A DNA stretch of 24,962 nt. It comes from a virus. The DNA lies in the IMG/VR virus record IMGVR_UViG_3300047379_000111, positions 1 through 24,962 of that record; one strand, 5' to 3'. Below are positions 1 through 7,312 of the stretch, piece by piece. Numbering within the stretch: position 1 is the first letter of the stretch; the number at the start of each line of letters is the position of its first letter. The position numbers were made by a program, and so were the translations under genes. The notes below the pieces were generated by a model. The model did not search any database. It saw only the letters and a program-made list of their open reading frames with translations, and was not told the origin of the DNA.

Positions 1-65
1 ATAACTCTCCAACGGTAGCAGAAAATAATACTATTATTGGTCCAAATGGTGCATATAATGTCTGA
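1..65 (+). CDS. 3' end of upstream gene (partial)
   Basis: A frame is open from the left edge (codons in phase with base 3) to a TGA at 63-65. It encodes 20 residues ending in GPNGAYNV. The stop overlaps the ATG of the next gene by 8 bases, the close packing seen elsewhere here. By T4-like gene order it could be the end of a baseplate hub or lysozyme gene, but 20 residues are too few to assign it. It could also be chance read-through, as the other two + frames are closed within the first 20 bases. Confidence 0.5.
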   Translation, partial: NSPTVAENNTIIGPNGAYNV

Positions 66-702
66 TTTTAATTTTTATAATTCATATTATCAACCAAATC
101 CTGGTATTAAAAAGATTGTACCAGATCCGGTGTATAACCCAAATAACGCTCCTTTTATATCTTCGGGTACAAAGCTAGCTCGAGGTGTATCAATAGGAAA
201 GTTTTTAGGTGCTGTAGGTGAAAAAACAAATCTAAATCATATTACTAATGATGCTGATAGATTACAGATTGCACGTCAGTTATATCTACATGCCATGGCA
301 ATGAATACCATAAACATGGACTTAGGCCAGTTTATGAATAAAAGATTAATTGTAGTAGAAGGTTTATATAAAAAAGGTCCACAAGAGAATCTTTCCACCG
401 GAGGCCTTAACGATTTAGCAACAAAGGGTCGTGTAGTTGTATATCAATTATTAGATAGAGCTGGCATACCTGATCATATGGCAATGTTTGATTTAGCGGT
501 TTATTGGAAAGATAATATATTATTTGAGAAAGTTATATTAGATTACGACAGATATAATACTGATGGCTCATTAGAATGCCATGTAATATTACAGATGCCA
601 GCCGTTGATTCTAATTATAAAGGTAATTTTACTAAAATATTAGAAACAAGATATAACGGATCGCTACAAACTACAGGTGAACTTATAGAAATCCTCGCTT
701 AA
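58..702 (+). CDS. M15-like (degenerate peptidase fold) virion protein
   Basis: This is a 214-residue protein from the ATG at 58. TTG 37 and ATG 46 are in-frame alternatives, but the ATG at 58 overlaps the upstream stop in the usual coupled way. Residues 40-180 follow the layout of the M15 (VanY/endolysin-like) fold: a short helix opening (KLARGVSIGKFL), a strand 'RLIVVEGLY' where M15 enzymes have 'VTSGYRS', a helix-strand 'LAVYWKDNILFEKVILDY' like 'LARWIRDNLDFDQLILEF', and 'LECHVILQM' like 'GWVHVSY'. Only the last metal-ligand histidine (H175) seems kept. The SxHxxGxAxD motif is replaced by a stretch around ATKGRVVV. It is therefore probably structural rather than catalytic. Its place just before gp25 suggests a hub or baseplate role. 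The family assignment is my inference from pattern; the gene itself is secure. Confidence 0.6.
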   Translation: MSDFNFYNSYYQPNPGIKKIVPDPVYNPNNAPFISSGTKLARGVSIGKFLGAVGEKTNLNHITNDADRLQIARQLYLHAMAMNTINMDLGQFMNKRLIVVEGLYKKGPQENLSTGGLNDLATKGRVVVYQLLDRAGIPDHMAMFDLAVYWKDNILFEKVILDYDRYNTDGSLECHVILQMPAVDSNYKGNFTKILETRYNGSLQTTGELIEILA

Positions 703-706
703 AGAT

Positions 707-714
707 TATAAATA
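707..714 (+). promoter_or_regulatory. T4-type late promoter box (TATAAATA)
   Basis: An exact TATAAATA lies in the 34-base gap between the M15-like gene and gp25, 22 bases before the gp25 ATG. In T4 this octamer is the -10 element read by the phage late sigma factor gp55 with the gp45 sliding clamp. It would start a late transcript covering the wedge genes gp25, gp6 and onward. Confidence 0.8.
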
Positions 715-736
715 GTACAAATTATTTGGAACGGTC

Positions 737-1183
737 ATGGCAACGAATAGAGCATTTGCAGTAGAAGACGGAAACATTACATCATCTAGTGTTGTAACTT
801 CTCGATCTAAAAATTACGTAGACATAGATCTTTCTTTTAATGCAAAGACAAACGGAGATATATTTAAAAAGGTTGATGCTGGTGCTGTTAAGCAAGCTGT
901 AAAAAATATATTGACAACTGGATTTACAGAGAAACCATTTGCGCCTAATTTTGGTGGCGGTGTTGGTGATGCGCTTTTTGAAAATATGGATGATGGTACG
1001 GCTTTTGAAATAGAGCAATCCGTTATTGCTTCTATTAACAATTATGAACCCAGAGCGATAATAGACAAGATAGACATATCAGATAATCCAGATAATAACG
1101 CAATAGATGTAACGATTCGATTTGGCATAGCAAATGTCGGAGAACTCGTTACTGTAACTACATCTTTATCGAGGCTGAGATAA
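737..1183 (+). CDS. 25: Baseplate wedge protein gp25
   Basis: This 148-residue protein matches T4 gp25 (132 aa) and the TssE/gp25 family of contractile tails. It joins the inner baseplate wedge and helps nucleate sheath polymerisation. Visible family marks are 'PFAPNFGGGVGDALFENMD' at about residues 67-85 and the conserved EPR triad at 104-106 inside 'NNYEPRAIIDKI', followed by two beta strands ending near the C-terminus. A late promoter lies 22 bases upstream, and only one base separates its stop from gp6, matching the standard gp25-gp6 order. A GGA about 8 bases before the ATG is a modest ribosome site. No irregularity is seen. Confidence 0.93.
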   Translation: MATNRAFAVEDGNITSSSVVTSRSKNYVDIDLSFNAKTNGDIFKKVDAGAVKQAVKNILTTGFTEKPFAPNFGGGVGDALFENMDDGTAFEIEQSVIASINNYEPRAIIDKIDISDNPDNNAIDVTIRFGIANVGELVTVTTSLSRLR

Positions 1184-1184
1184 T

Positions 1185-3107
1185 ATGGCAACTACAGTAC
1201 AAAATAGTAAATTAGATTTTGATAACATCAAAAACTCTTTAAAAGTATATTTAGCTAAACAACCTGAATTCGAAGACTATAATTTTGAAGCATCAGGCCT
1301 TTCTAATATTCTTGACGTGCTTGCATATAATACGCACTATAATGCACTAACTGCTAACTTTGCCTTGAATGAATCATTTCTTACTACTGCACAATTAAGA
1401 AGCTCGGTCGTATCTCACGCCGCTACATTAGGTTACGTCCCAAGATCCCGTACTTCTTCTAGGGCTGAAGTACAATTATCAATGAATCTTTCTGGTGTTC
1501 CTAATCGGCCAGGCTCTATTGTTTTAAGCGCTGGTTACACATTTACTGCAGACGCTGACGATGTAACATATACTTTTCAAACGCTAGAAGATTATACAGC
1601 TACTGATAATGGTGAAGGTTTTTACCAGTTCTTAAATGAAAATTCTGGAACTACTATACAAATATTTGAAGGCGTACAAAAACAGAAAACATTCTTTGTC
1701 GGTGACGTAGGTGAAAGACAACTTTACGTTATTCAAGACGATACAATAGATACTACGACAGCCGCTGTTTATGTATATGAAACTCCTTCAAGTTCATTAT
1801 TTACTTCGTACGTACCAATTACTACTGCAACAACAGTTAATTCACAATCTCGGTATTATCAAATATCAGAAGCTCCGAATGGTTATTACGAATTAAACTT
1901 TGGTGACGGTATATCATTTGGTAAATCTCCGGAAGCCGGTAATAAAATCATAGTTACATATTTGTCTTGTAAAGGAGCTGCAGCCAATAATGCTTCTACC
2001 TTTGCAGCAGGTGGTCAAGTAGCAGTTCCAGGAGTAGGTAATTATCCTTTGTCAGTTGCTACAGTTGCTTCGTCAGGAGTAGGTGGCGCAAGACAGTCAA
2101 TAGAATCAATTAGACAAAACGCTCCTATTTCATTTGCAGCACAACAAAGACTTGTAACAGCCGATGATTATCGTGCAGTAATACAAAGAAATTATCCTAC
2201 AGTTACAGATGCGATTGCATGGGGCGGAGAAGATAATGTGCCAGCAGATTATGGTAAAGTATATGTTTCCCTTGTGTTTGAAGATGGTACGACTGAATCA
2301 CAAAAGACAGCAGTTAAAAACTCTATTGTCCAAGATGTATCTAATAATCTTTCGATTCTTTCTATTGATACACAATTCGAAGATCCAGTAATAACTTACC
2401 TCGAAGTCATCTTAACATTTAACTTTGATCCTAATCTTACTGGGCAGACCGTTAAGTCAACTGAATCTTCAGTATTTGCGGCATTACAATCTTATGTTAG
2501 TACTAACTTGACTCAATTCGGCGGAATATTTAGAAGATCTGAGTTGTTAGGACAAGTTGATGATATTAGTGAAGCGATTCTAAACTCACAAGCGTCAATA
2601 AAAATACAGCAAAGATTTGTTCCAGATCTATTACAATCAACGTCATATAGAATATATTTTCCTGCAGAATTAGCTTCACCGGATCCGGCAGATTATGTTG
2701 TGAATTCATCAACGTTTATTTTTAATGGTAAAGTTTGCTCTGTTAAAAATGCATTAAACTTAACTAAACTTCAGATCGTAAATTCAATAGGAGAAGTTGA
2801 AGTAGACAATATTGGTTCTTACGACGCATTAACTGGTACAATAAATTTGACAGGATTTGCTCCGACTGCTATTACTGCAGGTGTTAACTATATTAAGATG
2901 TCAGTAACTCCGGCTAATCAGTCTACAATAAGACCGCTACGAAGTTACATTTTAGATTTAGATGAAGGTCCATCTTTTGCTACAAGCGGAGTCGATAGAC
3001 AACAAACCGATGTTACCCTTGGCTCAGCTACAGGCGTTACATCTTCTAGTACGGGAGCAGCTAACACATATGTAAGATCTCCAAGCATACCTTCGTCCGG
3101 ATATTAA
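1185..3107 (+). CDS. 6: Baseplate wedge protein gp6
   Basis: This 640-residue protein is close in length to T4 gp6 (660 aa), the dimeric wedge protein (J-like in other contractile tails) that forms the inner baseplate ring. The N-terminal hallmark is clear at about residues 40-100: 'GLSNILDVLAYNTHYNAL' followed by 'LRSSVVSHAATLGYVPRSR'. A middle region with 'NAPISFAAQQRLVTADDYRAVI' is the typical J/gp6 core (QRAVTxxDY). A GAGG lies shortly before the ATG. The stop is one base from the next start, so the two are probably translated together. The last 40 residues are Ser/Thr/Gly-rich and look like a flexible tail. Confidence 0.92.
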   Translation: MATTVQNSKLDFDNIKNSLKVYLAKQPEFEDYNFEASGLSNILDVLAYNTHYNALTANFALNESFLTTAQLRSSVVSHAATLGYVPRSRTSSRAEVQLSMNLSGVPNRPGSIVLSAGYTFTADADDVTYTFQTLEDYTATDNGEGFYQFLNENSGTTIQIFEGVQKQKTFFVGDVGERQLYVIQDDTIDTTTAAVYVYETPSSSLFTSYVPITTATTVNSQSRYYQISEAPNGYYELNFGDGISFGKSPEAGNKIIVTYLSCKGAAANNASTFAAGGQVAVPGVGNYPLSVATVASSGVGGARQSIESIRQNAPISFAAQQRLVTADDYRAVIQRNYPTVTDAIAWGGEDNVPADYGKVYVSLVFEDGTTESQKTAVKNSIVQDVSNNLSILSIDTQFEDPVITYLEVILTFNFDPNLTGQTVKSTESSVFAALQSYVSTNLTQFGGIFRRSELLGQVDDISEAILNSQASIKIQQRFVPDLLQSTSYRIYFPAELASPDPADYVVNSSTFIFNGKVCSVKNALNLTKLQIVNSIGEVEVDNIGSYDALTGTINLTGFAPTAITAGVNYIKMSVTPANQSTIRPLRSYILDLDEGPSFATSGVDRQQTDVTLGSATGVTSSSTGAANTYVRSPSIPSSGY

Positions 3108-3108
3108 A

Positions 3109-4149
3109 ATGTCTCATAGCCCAGACTATAGCAGATCTAATTTAAATTTAAGAGCATACAGTATTAAAGAGGTACTACCTCAATACTACGCAAGTGCATA
3201 TCCAAATCTAATTACTTTCTTAGAAGGTTATTACGATTATATGGATTCAGATGGTACTATCGATGCTCTACAAGATTTATATAGTCTATATGATTTAGAG
3301 GCAACTAACTTAGAATACATTGAGAATATATTTGCATCGATTGCTGATGGTGCTAATTCGACATATTTTAGTGAACCGCGTGAAGTACTTCGAAACTTCG
3401 CAAATTTTTATAGAGTTAAAGGAACAAAGTATTCTGCCGAAGGTTTTTTCCGTGCGTTCTATGGCATCGATGTTGAAATAGAATATCCAAAGAATAATAT
3501 GTTTATTGTGAGTGAATCGCAAATAGGTACAGAATCTCTTCGATTTATTCAAAACAGTGCATTATATCAAATATTCTCTGTTCTTATTAAATCATCCGTT
3601 CCATTAAATACATGGAAAGATTTATATAAAAAGTTTGTACATCCAGCTGGATTCTTTTTAGGCGGATCTGTTGTTTTAGAAATGCCTTCTACAAACTCAA
3701 TTCTTTTGACTATGCCAGATAACATTGATGAACCGCCACCTCCATTATTTGTTGAAGGTACTGCGACTTATACGATACCAAATGGCTTAGTAGAAACACT
3801 TGGTGTTCTTCCGGACGATGGAGATTCAGATACAGTGGTAGAACGTATAAATCTAGATGCAAAAGTTAGCGAATATAAAGATATGCCTGCTGACGTCTTT
3901 GCTGCATCTTACGGTAAAATAGACGATGCAATGAATATTAACTCGCCGACATTCGATGATTCGGCAAAAGACTTTGCGCCATTCTACTCAGACGGAGAAG
4001 AAGGCCCAGCTCATGATCAGCATGGTGTGAGAATGAGCAATGATATAGAAAGGTTCGATAAGGCAACATGGTTCTATGACTCAGCTGCTGGAAATCCACG
4101 CTATATGACAATTGGTTATGTCGATTCAGATTACGTAGAACTTACTTAG
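3109..4149 (+). CDS. gp7 / P2 gpI-like baseplate wedge protein
   Basis: This 346-residue protein directly follows gp6. Residues 20-140 hold a helical domain: 'VLPQYYASAYPNLITFLEGY', an acidic 'IDALQDLYSLYDLEATNLEY', then 'REVLRNFANFYRVKGTKYSA' and 'EGFFRAFYGIDVEIEYPKNN'. The pattern (LPxxY, then RxxLxNFxxFYRxKGT, then FFRxxFG) recalls the tail-protein-I domain, which matches the N-terminal part of T4 gp7. Full gp7 is about 1000 residues, so this would be a strongly shortened wedge protein. The C-terminal third is acidic and low in complexity and ends in 'YVDSDYVELT'. The position between gp6 and gp8 supports a gp7 role. Structural function is likely; gp7 identity is an inference. Confidence 0.6.
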   Translation: MSHSPDYSRSNLNLRAYSIKEVLPQYYASAYPNLITFLEGYYDYMDSDGTIDALQDLYSLYDLEATNLEYIENIFASIADGANSTYFSEPREVLRNFANFYRVKGTKYSAEGFFRAFYGIDVEIEYPKNNMFIVSESQIGTESLRFIQNSALYQIFSVLIKSSVPLNTWKDLYKKFVHPAGFFLGGSVVLEMPSTNSILLTMPDNIDEPPPPLFVEGTATYTIPNGLVETLGVLPDDGDSDTVVERINLDAKVSEYKDMPADVFAASYGKIDDAMNINSPTFDDSAKDFAPFYSDGEEGPAHDQHGVRMSNDIERFDKATWFYDSAAGNPRYMTIGYVDSDYVELT

Positions 4150-4158
4150 AGGTAAAAA

Positions 4159-5748
4159 ATGGCAATTACATTACGAAATACTAAAGGGACGGCATTGACC
4201 CACGTCGAACTCGATGCCAACTTTACCACATTGCAGAACGCTGACTTAGATTCAGCTGCAATCACATCAATAGCGCAAGCTGCACAAGGTAGTATAAATT
4301 TAAATACTATCGCCGGTGATTCTGATATAAATTTTGGAACACATAAAATATTATATTCAAACAATTATGATTCAGCTGGCGCATTACCAGCTGCTGGAAC
4401 ATATCATGGTATGTTTGCTCATGTTCATTCCGAAGGTGCAGGATACATGGCACATGGCGGAGCTTGGGTGAAGCTTGCTAATTTTAGTGATGTCGGTACA
4501 GGAATCGACTCGGCTAAAACAATATCGCTTGTTGATTCGAATTATGTATCTGCTAGAATCGGTAGTGTAAGCGGACATACAGATATTAATATGTCTGGCA
4601 TTTCAAATAACCAGATCCTTAAATGGGATTCTGCTCAACAAATGTTTATAGCAGCTGCCGACGTAAGTGGCGGTGGTGGAGGCGGTGGCCTAGGATATGC
4701 TGACTTTAGTGTTTCTACAAATGCCGCAGGATCACCTACTCTATCATATAATAACGGTACAGGTGTATTCTCATATACACCTCCGGACTTGTCGAGTTAC
4801 TTAACAAGCTATACTGAAACAAACGATTTATCAGCCGCAGTTACTTGGACTAATATTCCTGATACAAATGTGCCAGAAAGTGCTGTTACTCAACACCAAG
4901 CAGCATTATCAATTACAGAAAGTCAGGTTAGCGATCTACAATCTTACATCACTGGTTATACCGTAACAGAAGGAGATGTAACTTCGCATCAAGCTGCACT
5001 ATCAATAACTGAATCTCAAATTAGTGATTTAGGAAGTTATCTTGCTAATGGTTCATCTATTGATATGAACGGAAATGAATTAGTAATGGATGCTGATGGT
5101 GATACATCATTCCATGCAAGTGTTGATGATGAGATTGACATTCGAGTCAAAGGTACAGATGTAGGTAAGTTTGACTCTGATGGTCTTATTATTAATTCGA
5201 TACGAACAAGTACAGCAGGAACACCTACGCTTACATCGTCATCTAATATTAATATGACAGTTGGCGGATCTGTTACTGTTTCGGGTGGTGGATTTAGAGT
5301 TGCTTCTCTTACCACATCTCAAAGAGGATCTTTAACTGCGGCAAACGGTGAGATAATTTATAACACTGATAATGGTCAGTTTGAGATCTATCAGCGTGGC
5401 GATTGGACAGCTATGACACGAGGCGCTTCGTTGTTTACACTTACAGCAAGCGGAAGCAGTCATTATATCTTTAATGATCCGGACGGTCATTGGTTTCCTA
5501 CAGGCGAAAACGATCCTTTGTTATATTTACGTAGAGGCGAAACATATTATTTTGTAAATAATTCTGGTGGTTCACATCCCTTTGAGATTAGAGCTAGCGC
5601 TGGTGGATCTGCATACAGTACAGGCGTAACGAATAACGGTAGCTCAAACGGTACTATTGTATTTAAAGTTCCAATGTCTGCTCCATCTACTTTATATTAC
5701 CAGTGTACTGCGCACGGATCAATGGGTAATACAATCAATATTATATAG
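4159..5748 (+). CDS. Tail fiber-like protein with C-terminal cupredoxin-like domain
   Basis: This 529-residue protein starts after a strong GAGGT site five bases before the ATG. Residues 10-27 carry the fiber N-terminal motif 'LTHVELDANFTTL'. Residues 80-106 hold a His-rich patch (H83, H88, H90, H99, with HVH = HxH) ending in 'AHGGAWVKL'. Residues 148-171 are a module also found in the large fiber at 20061. A run of glycines (171-177) is a hinge, and two 'HQAALSITESQxSDL' repeats start at 246 and 277. Residues 425-529 look like a cupredoxin: 'LRRGETYYFVNNSGGSHPFE', then 'YQCTAHGSMG'. H473, C516, H519 and M522 give the full type 1 copper ligand set with amicyanin-like CxxHxxM spacing. The fiber role is a family inference, and copper binding is predicted from the motif only. 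Confidence 0.8.
   Translation: MAITLRNTKGTALTHVELDANFTTLQNADLDSAAITSIAQAAQGSINLNTIAGDSDINFGTHKILYSNNYDSAGALPAAGTYHGMFAHVHSEGAGYMAHGGAWVKLANFSDVGTGIDSAKTISLVDSNYVSARIGSVSGHTDINMSGISNNQILKWDSAQQMFIAAADVSGGGGGGGLGYADFSVSTNAAGSPTLSYNNGTGVFSYTPPDLSSYLTSYTETNDLSAAVTWTNIPDTNVPESAVTQHQAALSITESQVSDLQSYITGYTVTEGDVTSHQAALSITESQISDLGSYLANGSSIDMNGNELVMDADGDTSFHASVDDEIDIRVKGTDVGKFDSDGLIINSIRTSTAGTPTLTSSSNINMTVGGSVTVSGGGFRVASLTTSQRGSLTAANGEIIYNTDNGQFEIYQRGDWTAMTRGASLFTLTASGSSHYIFNDPDGHWFPTGENDPLLYLRRGETYYFVNNSGGSHPFEIRASAGGSAYSTGVTNNGSSNGTIVFKVPMSAPSTLYYQCTAHGSMGNTINII
4894..5040 (+). repeat. Tandem 54-base coding repeat in fiber
   Basis: Two diverged 54-base units at 4894-4947 and 4987-5040 encode HQAALSITESQVSDLQSY and HQAALSITESQISDLGSY. 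The protein is conserved while most third codon positions differ, so this is an old in-frame duplication under protein-level selection. Such units are common spacers in phage fiber shafts. Confidence 0.75.
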
Positions 5749-5755
5749 GTAAACT

Positions 5756-7279
5756 ATGTCAGAAAAAGATTATATAATAGCAATGGAAAAAGGTCAAAGT
5801 AAAGACCTTTTAAAAGACGAACTCACAGCAGAAGCTGGAAACGATTACGTTCCGGCTCGATCTGTTGATGTAGTTTATAGCCGTGATGGTAGTAAGCGTC
5901 ATTTTAATATGGCTTTAACAGACGAAGAAGCTGAGACACTACGATCAGATCCAAGGGTTAATAGTGTACATACTCCTATTGAATGGTCTGATGACTTTTT
6001 AGATTTTGAATATAATCATAGAAATAATTGGGAACGACAAAGTAATAATACAAACCAGAATAACTGGGGATTATTGCGACATATTGAAGCAACAAATGGA
6101 TGGGGATCAAGTGTAACAAGTCAACGCGAGACTTTAAAATATACCGGGCATTTAGATGGTGAAGGCGTTGATCTAGTTGTGCATGAAGGAAATACTGCTA
6201 GATACGATCATGAGCAGTTTGCTGGTAGATATAATCAGCTTCAGTGGAATACATTACCAAATATGAGTGGTGCAAGTACTATTAATTACACAAGTTCAGA
6301 TTCATATGGCTATCACGCTACACACGTTTTAGGAACTATGGGAGGAGCGACTGTTGGTTGGGCACCGAAAGCTCAGTTATATAGTATGCCTGCTGATGCA
6401 ACAGACGGCATTGGTAATAGTACTTGGTGGTTTGATGCAGTAAAAGAATTTCATAAAAATAAATCAGTAGATCCTACTACAGGATATAGAAGACCAACCG
6501 TCGTAAATATGAGTTGGGGATATAAGACGTACCATTTTTATAGTGGCGTATCACTAGTTACTAATATTAATTATAGAGGTACTAGTACCGGAGCAACTGC
6601 TGCCAGTAGTTCATACGGTCTAATAGGAGATGGTTCTAACAGAATTAATTGCCCTATTTACGGATTACAATCTGAAGTAGAAGAAATGCAAGATGAAGGT
6701 ATCATTGTCACTAAGTCAGCCGGAAATCAATATCAAAAGCTAGACGTTGAAGGTGGCATAGACTACGATAATTATTTTACATCAAGTGCTACTCAAGGAA
6801 ACATTACTGCAGGAGATCCGCTTTATTATAATAGAGGTGCTAGTAATATCGGTGAACACACTATCGTTGTAGGTAATATGGATTCTCAATTATATTCTTA
6901 TTCAGAAGCTACAGCTACATCAAGTGAAAAAGGTCCTCGCGTTGATGTTTGGGCTGCAGGAACTGATATTGTAAGTAGTCATGATTACAGTAATAACTCG
7001 TATGCAAACCTTGATGGAACAAGTATGGCTGCACCACAAGTAGCCGGCATGGCCGCGCTATTAATGCAAATGAACCCAGGTATGACTCCAAAACAGGTCA
7101 GAGAATGGTTTATAAATAATGCTAAGACAGGCTTGATGTATGTTGGTGATACTGATAACACAAGTTATTTTACGAATAATAGAAATTTACAAGACGGATC
7201 AGGTAGAATTGCTTATTGGCCTTTTAGCGACCATAGGCCGATTAATCTCTCCGTCAACACCGAATATGTATCGTTTTAG
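5756..7279 (+). CDS. Subtilisin-family (S8) serine protease with propeptide-like N-terminus
   Basis: This 507-residue protein has an N-terminal region (about 1-77) like an inhibitor I9 propeptide: an opening strand 'KDYIIAM' and 'LTDEEAETLRSDPRVNSVH'. The S8 catalytic domain follows. The His motif is 'YHATHVLGT' (H187), the oxyanion Asn is in 'KSAGNQ' (N324), and the nucleophile is in 'LDGTSMAAPQVAGMAALLMQ' (S423). The Asp motif aligns at 'GEGVDLVVHEGNT', where E144 sits in place of the usual Asp. No signal peptide is seen. It follows the cupredoxin fiber by 7 bases (AGGT site), so the two are likely co-expressed late. Plausible roles are maturing a neighbouring fiber or cutting host surface protein. 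It is unlike the T4 prohead protease gp21. The family is certain; activity is uncertain because of the Asp change. Confidence 0.88.
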   Translation: MSEKDYIIAMEKGQSKDLLKDELTAEAGNDYVPARSVDVVYSRDGSKRHFNMALTDEEAETLRSDPRVNSVHTPIEWSDDFLDFEYNHRNNWERQSNNTNQNNWGLLRHIEATNGWGSSVTSQRETLKYTGHLDGEGVDLVVHEGNTARYDHEQFAGRYNQLQWNTLPNMSGASTINYTSSDSYGYHATHVLGTMGGATVGWAPKAQLYSMPADATDGIGNSTWWFDAVKEFHKNKSVDPTTGYRRPTVVNMSWGYKTYHFYSGVSLVTNINYRGTSTGATAASSSYGLIGDGSNRINCPIYGLQSEVEEMQDEGIIVTKSAGNQYQKLDVEGGIDYDNYFTSSATQGNITAGDPLYYNRGASNIGEHTIVVGNMDSQLYSYSEATATSSEKGPRVDVWAAGTDIVSSHDYSNNSYANLDGTSMAAPQVAGMAALLMQMNPGMTPKQVREWFINNAKTGLMYVGDTDNTSYFTNNRNLQDGSGRIAYWPFSDHRPINLSVNTEYVSF

Positions 7280-7280
7280 A

Positions 7281-7288
7281 TATAAATA
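7281..7288 (+). promoter_or_regulatory. T4-type late promoter box (TATAAATA)
   Basis: An exact TATAAATA begins two bases after the protease stop and 24 bases before the ATG at 7313, in a 33-base gap. Sequence and spacing match the boxes before gp25, 19696 and 23412. It would give the second fiber gene and the downstream gp8/DUF4815 genes their own late transcript. Confidence 0.8.
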
Positions 7289-7312
7289 CATTAAATATTT
7301 TAGAGGTTTACA

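Noticed and set aside
37-57. Start of the first full gene at TTG 37 or ATG 46
   Set aside because: Both lie deep inside the upstream frame and lack a ribosome site. ATG 58 gives the usual short stop-start overlap.
7111-7118. A fifth exact TATAAATA inside the S8 protease gene
   Set aside because: It encodes FINN within the protease and is 194 bases before the next start, far from the 22-29 base spacing of the others. It could fire, but chance in AT-rich coding sequence is the simpler reading.
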